Shown here: positions 58,776-64,000 of the stretch, in pieces
Layout of the letters: each line of letters begins with the position of its first letter
Numbering within the stretch: position 1 is the first letter of the stretch
From: a virus
Strand: one strand, 5' to 3'
Virus record (IMG/VR): IMGVR_UViG_3300008267_000040
Location: 39,629-103,628 of that record
Length of the DNA stretch: 64,000 nucleotides
Notes under the pieces: generated by a model
The model's input: only the letters and a program-made list of their open reading frames with translations
Database searches by the model: none
Told to the model about the DNA's origin: nothing
Program-made: the position numbers and the translations under genes

Positions 58776-58938
58776 CGGTGGTCAAATGACGGTACTGTAA
58801 TTTATCCATATAATGATAAATTGTATTATCATTATAAAACTCATAGAACCTTTGTGGGTTCCTTTCTCTCATCTTTGTCAACATATTCACCCATTGATAA
58901 TCACAATCAATTTCATATCCAATGTGTCTCTCATTCAT
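58771..58938 (-). CDS. Small hypothetical protein
   Basis: 55 residues, MNERHIGYEIDCDYQWVNML, then TKMRERNPQRFYEFYNDNTI; aromatic-rich. Function unknown. Confidence 0.65.
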   Translation of the reverse strand: MNERHIGYEIDCDYQWVNMLTKMRERNPQRFYEFYNDNTIYHYMDKLQYRHLTTD

Positions 58939-59032
58939 TTTTATTTCTCTCGTCTAGATAATCAAATAATGGTGAATACAGAACAAAAAAGAACCAAGCA
59001 AAAGAAGCAGAGATGATTAGAAGGTAAATCAT
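58931..59032 (-). CDS. 33-residue membrane peptide
   Basis: IYLLIISASFAWFFFVLYSP is one membrane segment, followed by LFDYLDERNKNE. Overlaps both neighbours by a few bases. Function unknown. Confidence 0.55.
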   Translation of the reverse strand: MIYLLIISASFAWFFFVLYSPLFDYLDERNKNE

Positions 59033-59211
59033 CACCAAGGACCAACGTTTTTATAATACTCTGGATTTTCTGCTTTCATCATCTTCAGCAGGACACGATT
59101 TAGAAAAGGATAATGTGGTTCCCAAACTGAGAGTGAACCTGCATCTGCACAAGACCGAATTGCCTTATATGCGGAATCATATTCTTCTTGAGTCAGTTCA
59201 ATGCTAATCAT
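59032..59211 (-). CDS. Small hypothetical protein
   Basis: 59 residues, MISIELTQEEYDSAYKAIRS, then PHYPFLNRVLLKMMKAENPE. Helical; function unknown. Confidence 0.65.
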   Translation of the reverse strand: MISIELTQEEYDSAYKAIRSCADAGSLSVWEPHYPFLNRVLLKMMKAENPEYYKNVGPW

Positions 59212-59360
59212 CGTTTCAACAAAGCAAGTTGACGTTCAAACTCAAACTTCATTGGAAGAAGATGAGATACAAAAAAATGCTCGTATTCATTTCCTTCAAC
59301 AATCTTTGATAGATTGTTAATCTGAATAAGAGCAAGATTGAACTTAATTTGTTTATCCAT
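59208..59360 (-). CDS. Small hypothetical protein
   Basis: 50 residues, MDKQIKFNLALIQINNLSKI, then VSHLLPMKFEFERQLALLKR. First gene after the -10 box at 59383. Function unknown. Confidence 0.6.
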   Translation of the reverse strand: MDKQIKFNLALIQINNLSKIVEGNEYEHFFVSHLLPMKFEFERQLALLKR

Positions 59361-59382
59361 TAGTGAGTTGTTTCATACCCCT

Positions 59383-59388
59383 ATTATA
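59383..59388 (-). promoter_or_regulatory. Promoter -10 box CCTATAAT overlapping a stop codon
   Basis: GATGCCCTATAATAGGG on the minus strand; the TAA stop of the upstream gene is part of the -10. The same GATGCC-TATAAT string occurs at 52834 and, with one change, at 61160. Confidence 0.6.
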
Positions 59389-59590
59389 GGGCATCCAAGT
59401 CCCCACCGTGCCTATCAGTGGACAGTTCAAATGCTGGTTCAACATACCCAATCTTTACATCTGCAAAGAAATTGTTTAGGATTTCATCGCAGAGTTGGTA
59501 TTTCCTACTACTCAATGAAACAGAGTTCATCTGATATTGACGCACTGCATCATAGATTACTTTTTTGTGTTCTTTAGAGAGTTCATTCAT
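59384..59590 (-). CDS. Small protein, MNxLSKE family
   Basis: 68 residues, MNELSKEHKKVIYDAVRQYQ, ending DRHGGDLDAL. Paralogous to the next gene upstream (MNNLSKEQLEIVVAAVRKYQ). Its stop is inside a promoter -10 box. Function unknown. Confidence 0.65.
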   Translation of the reverse strand: MNELSKEHKKVIYDAVRQYQMNSVSLSSRKYQLCDEILNNFFADVKIGYVEPAFELSTDRHGGDLDAL

Positions 59591-59748
59591 CGCACTTGCT
59601 CTTTTCGTTGTGTATAAGTCAAATCAAACAAAGTAGTCAGAATATCAACACAATCATTATATAATTGTATGTCTTGAATGTTATTATGTTGATATTTGCG
59701 AACAGCAGCAACAACTATTTCCAATTGTTCTTTACTGAGATTGTTCAT
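59587..59748 (-). CDS. Small protein, MNxLSKE family
   Basis: 53 residues, MNNLSKEQLEIVVAAVRKYQ, then YNDCVDILTTLFDLTYTQRK. Tandem paralogue of the 59384 gene, overlapping it by ATGA. Confidence 0.65.
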   Translation of the reverse strand: MNNLSKEQLEIVVAAVRKYQHNNIQDIQLYNDCVDILTTLFDLTYTQRKEQVR

Positions 59749-59887
59749 TTTTCAGTTTATCAAGATGGTCGGTAATTGCTTTAGTAAAATCTTCTTCAGT
59801 CCAATCATTTAAGATACTTTCAGTTGGGTCATTCTCATCCCAACTGATTGTAAATGTTCCATCATCTTCTTCTTTACATTCAATCAT
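59732..59887 (-). CDS. Conserved small acidic protein
   Basis: 51 residues, MIECKEEDDGTFTISWDEND, then PTESILNDWTEEDFTKAITD. The DDGTxxxSWDxNDPxES...TEEDFxxxI pattern recurs in T4-like cyanophages. Function unknown. Confidence 0.7.
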   Translation of the reverse strand: MIECKEEDDGTFTISWDENDPTESILNDWTEEDFTKAITDHLDKLKNEQSQ

Positions 59888-60098
59888 TTTCTGTCTCCCA
59901 AGGTGCTTTACGATTCATAATCTCTCTAAATCTTTCTACTGCTTTTGGGTCTGGTGGTTTATTGATTGCTTCTACAAGAGCATCATATGCTTCTTTGCTT
60001 ACATACATCTTTTGTGGTTTCATACCAAGATGCTTGAGACACTTTCGTTCGTATCTCCACTCTTTATACCTATACCACAATGACCATAGAAAATTCAT
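59880..60098 (-). CDS. Small protein with a DUF1778-type C-terminus
   Basis: 72 residues. A basic N-terminal part (WYRYKEWRYERKCLKHLG) precedes MYVSKEAYDALVEAINKPPD and MNRKAPWE, which match the toxin-binding tail of DUF1778 antitoxins. No toxin gene is adjacent. It may neutralise a host toxin or simply share the motif. Confidence 0.6.
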   Translation of the reverse strand: MNFLWSLWYRYKEWRYERKCLKHLGMKPQKMYVSKEAYDALVEAINKPPDPKAVERFREIMNRKAPWETEND

Positions 60099-60310
60099 CT
60101 TTTAAGTACCTCAGAATAATATGGGTCTCTTCCTGATAGATTATATGGGTCAAAACCTGGTTGAGACATTATATATTCATCTGTCATTTGCATAAATCCA
60201 CTTGATAGTTCTTCAAAAAACATAAGTCTATCAATATTATCATCCAAATTCAAACGAGCGTCAATACAATTCTTCCAAGACCAATAGATATCATCAATCC
60301 ACTGTTTCAT
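60095..60310 (-). CDS. Small hypothetical protein
   Basis: 71 residues from ATG 60310 (MKQWIDDIYWSWKNCIDARL); ATG 60325 is also possible. Aromatic and acidic; ends DPYNLSGRDPYYSEVLKR. Function unknown. Confidence 0.6.
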   Translation of the reverse strand: MKQWIDDIYWSWKNCIDARLNLDDNIDRLMFFEELSSGFMQMTDEYIMSQPGFDPYNLSGRDPYYSEVLKR

Positions 60311-60479
60311 CTGAGTAATTAACATAGAGATTGTCACCACCAATGTTTAGATGAAAAATTTGCCCGTTGTTGAGATAGATTCCCAACCATACCGCACGAC
60401 CTTCTTCCATTGTTTCATAATGGACCATCTTCACATCTTCCAGAACAATCTCATCTGGATTCTTTACAAAACGACTCAT
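60294..60479 (-). CDS. Small beta-type hypothetical protein
   Basis: 61 residues, MSRFVKNPDEIVLEDVKMVH, then GRAVWLGIYLNNGQIFHLNI. Alternating beta strands. Function unknown. Confidence 0.65.
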   Translation of the reverse strand: MSRFVKNPDEIVLEDVKMVHYETMEEGRAVWLGIYLNNGQIFHLNIGGDNLYVNYSDETVD

Positions 60480-60772
60480 CGCATTACCTCTGTTGCACTT
60501 GCATCACCGTAGTTCAGATAACCAAAACGTTCCATAACATAACCCTCAAAGTCAGTAGCATCAGATTCGGCAACATAATGCCCACCATTGTTATCACTCT
60601 CAGTATAGTTTCCAAGATAGTCATTGAAAACCATAAAGATTGCTGCTGCCTTTGCCCTTTCAGCATCGGTAGTAATCACGAGAGGATAAGTAATAATCTT
60701 TGTGATACACTCAAACAGTTCTTCACGAGTGTAAGAAAATGCTTTTGCTTCTGGATTAAGGTCGTAAGTCAT
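60476..60772 (-). CDS. Hypothetical protein
   Basis: 98 residues from ATG 60772. TYDLNPEAKAFSYTREELFE, then AERAKAAAIFMVFNDYLGNY. Earlier in-frame codons lie in the upstream membrane gene. Function unknown. Confidence 0.65.
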   Translation of the reverse strand: MTYDLNPEAKAFSYTREELFECITKIITYPLVITTDAERAKAAAIFMVFNDYLGNYTESDNNGGHYVAESDATDFEGYVMERFGYLNYGDASATEVMR

Positions 60773-60897
60773 CAGGATACAAGAACGAGGATTAGAACAA
60801 TAACAAAACCCCAAGGAATATTCAAACTAATGACTTCTCCCTTGTCGTTTCTGTCGGCATATGGAACAAAAAACTTGATAATATCAAGTGTGTTCAT
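60772..60897 (-). CDS. Small membrane protein
   Basis: 41 residues, MNTLDIIKFFVPYADRNDKG, then IPWGFVIVLILVLVS: C-terminal membrane anchor. TGATG overlaps at both ends. Function unknown. Confidence 0.65.
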   Translation of the reverse strand: MNTLDIIKFFVPYADRNDKGEVISLNIPWGFVIVLILVLVS

Positions 60898-61136
60898 CAA
60901 CCAACTCCATATGCTTCAAGAATCCCACGAGCAAGAGCAATTGCCAAATCCTTCTGTGCGATACTCATATCTTCACGAGCACCACCAGAACAAGAAGTAA
61001 TGAAAATACCAGCATTATCTACCGTGAGTTCTACTCGTTCAGTTTCATTCTCATCAGCAGGATTAGTCCAAGTAAAGACATCAATCTTACTGCGGAGCAC
61101 ATCAGTTCCAGGCAGTAAAGTGTAGAAGTTAGACAT
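60897..61136 (-). CDS. Hypothetical protein
   Basis: 79 residues, MSNFYTLLPGTDVLRSKIDV, then REDMSIAQKDLAIALARGIL. First gene behind the 61160 -10 box. Function unknown. Confidence 0.65.
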   Translation of the reverse strand: MSNFYTLLPGTDVLRSKIDVFTWTNPADENETERVELTVDNAGIFITSCSGGAREDMSIAQKDLAIALARGILEAYGVG

Positions 61137-61159
61137 TAGAGTTCTGTGTGTATGAGTGT

Positions 61160-61165
61160 ATTATA
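61160..61165 (-). promoter_or_regulatory. Promoter -10 box TATAAT overlapping a stop codon
   Basis: GATGCCTTATAATACAC on the minus strand. As at 59383, the TAA stop of the upstream gene (ending DLDAL) is built into the -10. Confidence 0.55.
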
Positions 61166-61517
61166 AGGCATCAAGGTCGGTTCTGGTGTGTCCTTGTGAC
61201 GGTTGTTCAGGTGTCACAAGACTTCTCAACACCTTACGAAGAAACTGAATAGAACCATAAAACTCTTGACCATCTTGCCCACCAATCACAATCCAATCAA
61301 CCTCTTCTAATGCAAGTCGGATTTTCTCATTTGTGGTGAGTTCCTCAAATGATTTCTTTGCAAGTTCCTCTCTTTCTTTCCATTCAATAGCAGCAAGTTG
61401 TTGTAGAGCATCACCATTTTCATCCATCAGTTTTTCTACTGCTTCCCATGCTTTGTTTTCTGCTTCTCTTTGAGCAGCAATCTCAAGCATTTCTTCGTGT
61501 GTAGGATGGTCAGTCAT
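61161..61517 (-). CDS. Helical hypothetical protein
   Basis: 118 residues from ATG 61517. TDHPTHEEMLEIAAQREAEN, then EWKEREELAKKSFEELTTNE, ending RTDLDAL. Mostly charged helix. Function unknown. Confidence 0.65.
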   Translation of the reverse strand: MTDHPTHEEMLEIAAQREAENKAWEAVEKLMDENGDALQQLAAIEWKEREELAKKSFEELTTNEKIRLALEEVDWIVIGGQDGQEFYGSIQFLRKVLRSLVTPEQPSQGHTRTDLDAL

Positions 61518-61698
61518 TTTGTTCTGCCTCGTATGATTGTTGAAATTCAAGTTGTCGTTCAAGTGCTTCAATACGATTTGTAAGGTCAGTCAATACAGAA
61601 ATCAGAGAACGATAATCAATCGTTTCAGTATCATTTCCATACTCCATATCTGTGTAATTGGAATAAAGGAGTTGGTTTGCCATATCGTTGCTATTCAT
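61510..61698 (-). CDS. Small hypothetical protein
   Basis: 62 residues from ATG 61698 (MNSNDMANQLLYSNYTDMEY); C-terminal coiled coil TDLTNRIEALERQLEFQQSY. Earlier in-frame codons overlap the ArdA-like gene. Function unknown. Confidence 0.6.
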   Translation of the reverse strand: MNSNDMANQLLYSNYTDMEYGNDTETIDYRSLISVLTDLTNRIEALERQLEFQQSYEAEQND

Positions 61699-61954
61699 TA
61701 TAAAATACGAATCCAGTTGCTGTCTGTTCATCGTAGTAATAATACTCTTGAAAGACTCCATTTGTAAAGTCTTCAAGTGTTTCTAATTCATCACTACCTG
61801 TTGAGTGATAGCAGTCTTCTACAAAGTTTTCAAATGACCCAACAGGACCACAGAACCTATCGGGAAACTTTTCTATGCTTTTATCAGGGAACAGTTCATA
61901 GTATGTGTCTAATACTTCCTGCCCGTATTCTTCTAGGATTTCTTCAAGAGTCAT
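61691..61954 (-). CDS. ArdA-like antirestriction candidate 2
   Basis: 87 residues from ATG 61954. FCGPVGSFENFVEDCYHSTG, then DFTNGVFQEYYYYDEQTATG and FVFYNE resemble the C-terminal domain of ArdA, as does the protein at 45881, and it is very acidic. Shorter than full ArdA, so DNA mimicry is a hypothesis. Confidence 0.5.
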   Translation of the reverse strand: MTLEEILEEYGQEVLDTYYELFPDKSIEKFPDRFCGPVGSFENFVEDCYHSTGSDELETLEDFTNGVFQEYYYYDEQTATGFVFYNE

Positions 61955-62145
61955 ACATTCCACTCTCTTGCTTCCCAATCCATCAGACACATATTAGTTT
62001 GTTGCTTGTCTGTGTAGTTATCATAAGCATATTGTCGGCACTCTTCTTCTGTGCCCTCAAATAGCATTTCATAAAGTTTATGGTCTCCATCATAGGTAAA
62101 CTTATAAAGTCCCCACTCATCATAGCAGTCAGGAAAGAAAGGCAT
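61951..62145 (-). CDS. Small acidic hypothetical protein
   Basis: 64 residues, MPFFPDCYDEWGLYKFTYDG, then LFEGTEEECRQYAYDNYTDK. Acidic and aromatic; 4-nt overlap with the ArdA-like gene. Function unknown. Confidence 0.65.
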   Translation of the reverse strand: MPFFPDCYDEWGLYKFTYDGDHKLYEMLFEGTEEECRQYAYDNYTDKQQTNMCLMDWEAREWNV

Positions 62146-62390
62146 TAGAGTTCCTCCACCTCCAATTCAACAGCAAGGTTCAGTATAGCATCCTTTACCC
62201 AGTTCTGTCCTTTGATGAAATAATGTTTTTCCATACTCAACTCTCGCTCAGGGTCTGGTTCAATATTGAGACCTTCTACTGCTTCACGAAGAGCAGCAGC
62301 AACGGCAGAATTATCATAATAATATGGACCTGGACCCAACTTACTATAATACTCATTCATTACTTGTTGTGCTCTGGTTTTTCTACTCAT
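62145..62390 (-). CDS. Small protein, paralogue of the gene at 63238
   Basis: 81 residues. QQVMNEYYSKLG, NSAVAAALREAVEGL and DAILNLAVELEVEEL align with AVMNEFYSTF, NDAVANVLRELVFEL and ARAILDVCDELENL of the 63238 protein. Function unknown. Confidence 0.65.
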   Translation of the reverse strand: MSRKTRAQQVMNEYYSKLGPGPYYYDNSAVAAALREAVEGLNIEPDPERELSMEKHYFIKGQNWVKDAILNLAVELEVEEL

Positions 62391-63238
62391 CGTAGTTTCT
62401 CCCTAATCATTCGGATACACTGATTCCATTTATAACTGTTAGTGTCGTGTTCTGTTGGCAACCACAAACTAATTTCATCTACCAAAGTCTCAATAGAAGT
62501 TTCCATATCCCAATCACTATGAGTTGTGAATACATCTTCCCACCAATCATAAATCAAATCAGTAAGATTTTGTGGTTTATTTTTTTCTCTCCATTCTTTG
62601 ATAAGGTCAAGAGAGTTCTTGAAGTTCTTATCATTATCTTCCTCATCAATCAGTTTTTGAGTTTCTTTCCAGTTTTCTGTTTGTTGTGCTTTTATAAATG
62701 CCTCCCTCATTCCTTTTTCGGTTTCTTCAGGTGTTTGTGGTTTCAACCAATCTAATGGGTCTGTATCTGGATGTTCTTCACACCACTTCACACTCTCCTT
62801 CACAACTCTTTCTACATCCTTATGAAGTCGTTCTCCCCGTTCTTGTGCGGTTTCTTGATACTCTCCTACCTTATAATCTTTCTGTGCGGACTTATATCCA
62901 TTCGCAAAGTGCATCCAAGTTGAACTTTTACGAATAGGGTCAGTATCTGGATAATAGGTATAAAGTCTCTTGAATGCTTCTTCTACTGGTGATTTTGTTT
63001 TTTCCAGTTCCTCCAAGAATGAGAGTTTGGATTGAAGCACTTTGATTTGTGCTTTTACTTCTTCAATTTCAGTCATAGGAGTTTCGTATTGTACGGGTTC
63101 GTCAGTCATTTTAACTTCCTTTACAGCATTATCTACAAGTTGTTGTGCTATTCTAGCACATTCTTCTTGTTCTTTCTTTCCAAGAGGTCCATAAACTTGT
63201 TCCATTAGTTGTTGAAAATCCTTTTCAATACCAAACAT
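62387..63238 (-). CDS. Hypothetical protein with coiled coil
   Basis: 283 residues, the longest gene at the right end. A coiled coil (EIEEVKAQIKVLQSKLSFLE, ~57-80) is followed by TYYPDTDPIRKSSTWMHFAN and a C-terminal module (LTDLIYDWWEDVFTTHSDWD, VDEISLWLP). Two ATGA junctions tie it to its paralogous small neighbours. Function unknown. Confidence 0.7.
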   Translation of the reverse strand: MFGIEKDFQQLMEQVYGPLGKKEQEECARIAQQLVDNAVKEVKMTDEPVQYETPMTEIEEVKAQIKVLQSKLSFLEELEKTKSPVEEAFKRLYTYYPDTDPIRKSSTWMHFANGYKSAQKDYKVGEYQETAQERGERLHKDVERVVKESVKWCEEHPDTDPLDWLKPQTPEETEKGMREAFIKAQQTENWKETQKLIDEEDNDKNFKNSLDLIKEWREKNKPQNLTDLIYDWWEDVFTTHSDWDMETSIETLVDEISLWLPTEHDTNSYKWNQCIRMIREKLR

Positions 63239-63465
63239 TACAGGTTCTCCAATTCATCACATACATCAAGTATAGCACGAGCATCAAGCAGGAAATCCTC
63301 ACCTTCAAGGCAGTTATAGTATTGGAGTTCAAATACTAACTCACGAAGAACATTAGCAACCGCATCATTATTGAGTTTTTGGATGATAAAATCCCGTCTT
63401 TCATTTGCGAAAGTAGAATAAAATTCATTCATAACTGCTTGTGCTACTTCTTTTTTGTCAGTCAT
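63238..63465 (-). CDS. Small protein, paralogue of the gene at 62145
   Basis: 75 residues, MTDKKEVAQAVMNEFYSTFA, ending ILDVCDELENL. Same layout as the 62145 protein; the next gene also ends DELENL. Function unknown. Confidence 0.65.
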   Translation of the reverse strand: MTDKKEVAQAVMNEFYSTFANERRDFIIQKLNNDAVANVLRELVFELQYYNCLEGEDFLLDARAILDVCDELENL

Positions 63466-63686
63466 AAGTTCTCCAATTCATCGTGCCAAGGGTAATAATA
63501 ATCTACCTCAATACATTCTAAAAGTGTGCGGGCAAACATAATCTCACCATAATCAGAACCATCTTCAAAAATATCCCAGTTATGGTGTGGATATTCATAA
63601 TCTGGATTTAGATTATAACAAGTTGGTTGTTCTGCGTAATTTTTGAGAACTTTGATGAGATGTGCGAATTTTTCGGTGTCAGTCAT
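63462..63686 (-). CDS. Small hypothetical protein ending DELENL
   Basis: 74 residues from ATG 63686 (MTDTEKFAHLIKVLKNYAEQ), ending EVDYYYPWHDELENL, with ARTLLECI matching ARAILDVC of the 63238 protein. Probably a third diverged paralogue. Confidence 0.6.
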   Translation of the reverse strand: MTDTEKFAHLIKVLKNYAEQPTCYNLNPDYEYPHHNWDIFEDGSDYGEIMFARTLLECIEVDYYYPWHDELENL

Positions 63687-63864
63687 AATCAACCTCCTCA
63701 AATCCACCAATACCAATATCTACAAAGGTAGAACCATCAACATCCTCAAAGAGTTGGAAATCAAAATCACCTTCATAGAAGTGATATTTGTGTCCATCAG
63801 TAATCCTTACTTCTTGGTCAAGTGGAAACTCTTTGAGTTTTTCAATAAATTCAGCAACAGTCAT
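63679..63864 (-). CDS. Conserved small phage protein
   Basis: 61 residues, MTVAEFIEKLKEFPLDQEVR, then ITDGHKYHFYEGDFDFQLFE. The MTVxExIEKLKEFPxDxEV opening is common in phage and bacterial small proteins. Function unknown. Confidence 0.7.
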   Translation of the reverse strand: MTVAEFIEKLKEFPLDQEVRITDGHKYHFYEGDFDFQLFEDVDGSTFVDIGIGGFEEVDYD

Positions 63865-64000
63865 AATCTTACTTCTTTGAGTTTGTTAATCAATTCAGGC
63901 AACCAAAATTTATCAATAGAGAGAATGTAATCACTTTCAGCATCATTAGGTTCTCCTAACCACACTTCAACAAAGTGCTCTTTACTAACAATATGAAATG
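63861..64000 (-). CDS. Hypothetical protein (partial, N-terminus beyond right edge)
   Basis: The C-terminal 46 codons are in the window: FHIVSKEHFVEVWLGEPNDA, then KFWLPELINKLKEVRL, stop TGA overlapping the next ATG. The start lies outside. Function unknown. Confidence 0.6.
   Translation of the reverse strand, partial: FHIVSKEHFVEVWLGEPNDAESDYILSIDKFWLPELINKLKEVRL

Overview
The window looks like part of the genome of a T4-like cyanophage (a contractile-tailed myovirus of Synechococcus or Prochlorococcus type). The evidence is: homologues of the T4 baseplate proteins gp25, gp6 and gp8 in T4-like order; very large cyanophage-type baseplate and fibre proteins; a phage-size AdoMet decarboxylase (speD), typical of marine cyanomyoviruses; T4-type late promoters (NATAAATA); a tRNA-Arg(UCU); and a small protein resembling the cyanobacterial CAAD/CURT1 membrane family. 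The DNA is AT-rich and every gene I accept is read leftward (minus strand), so transcription runs from 64 kb towards 1. Neither end of the phage genome is visible; genes are cut at both window edges.

Layout in the direction of transcription. (i) 64.0-40.4 kb is a dense early/accessory region of more than 60 mostly tiny genes, packed with ATGA/TGATG overlaps into operons. Most operons are headed by a similar intergenic cassette: a GTGCCAC...GTGGCAC stem-loop, often a second hairpin, then a strong -10 box (frequently TGCTATGAT or CCTATAAT). Recognisable genes here are a calcineurin-like phosphoesterase, an HNH endonuclease, an SF2 DEAH helicase, two ArdA-like antirestriction candidates, a CAAD/CURT1-like protein, and an adjacent pair made of a MutH/Sau3AI-family endonuclease and a Dam-type adenine methyltransferase, which together look like a restriction-modification or methyl-directed system. 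(ii) 40.4-39.1 kb holds no convincing gene. It contains repeats, six perfect and one near-perfect copies of TTTTCCACA (the cyanobacterial-type DnaA box), four copies of a 22-bp repeat, and opposed promoter-like signals; it is a candidate replication origin. (iii) 39.1-36.4 kb carries a glycosyltransferase-like gene, small basic and hypothetical genes, and speD. (iv) 36.4 kb to the left edge is the late structural block: gp25, gp6, a 2,616-residue baseplate protein with a YHYH domain, several fibre-like proteins, gp8, a 2,516-residue DUF4815-type protein, more fibre proteins, and a giant tandem-repeat protein running off the left edge.

How the parts work together (inference): early operons driven by host-type promoters supply small host-takeover, anti-defence and DNA-processing proteins; the repeat-rich gap may initiate replication; then NATAAATA late promoters drive baseplate wedge and tail-fibre synthesis. 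Function calls rest on motifs recognised by eye; no database search was run.
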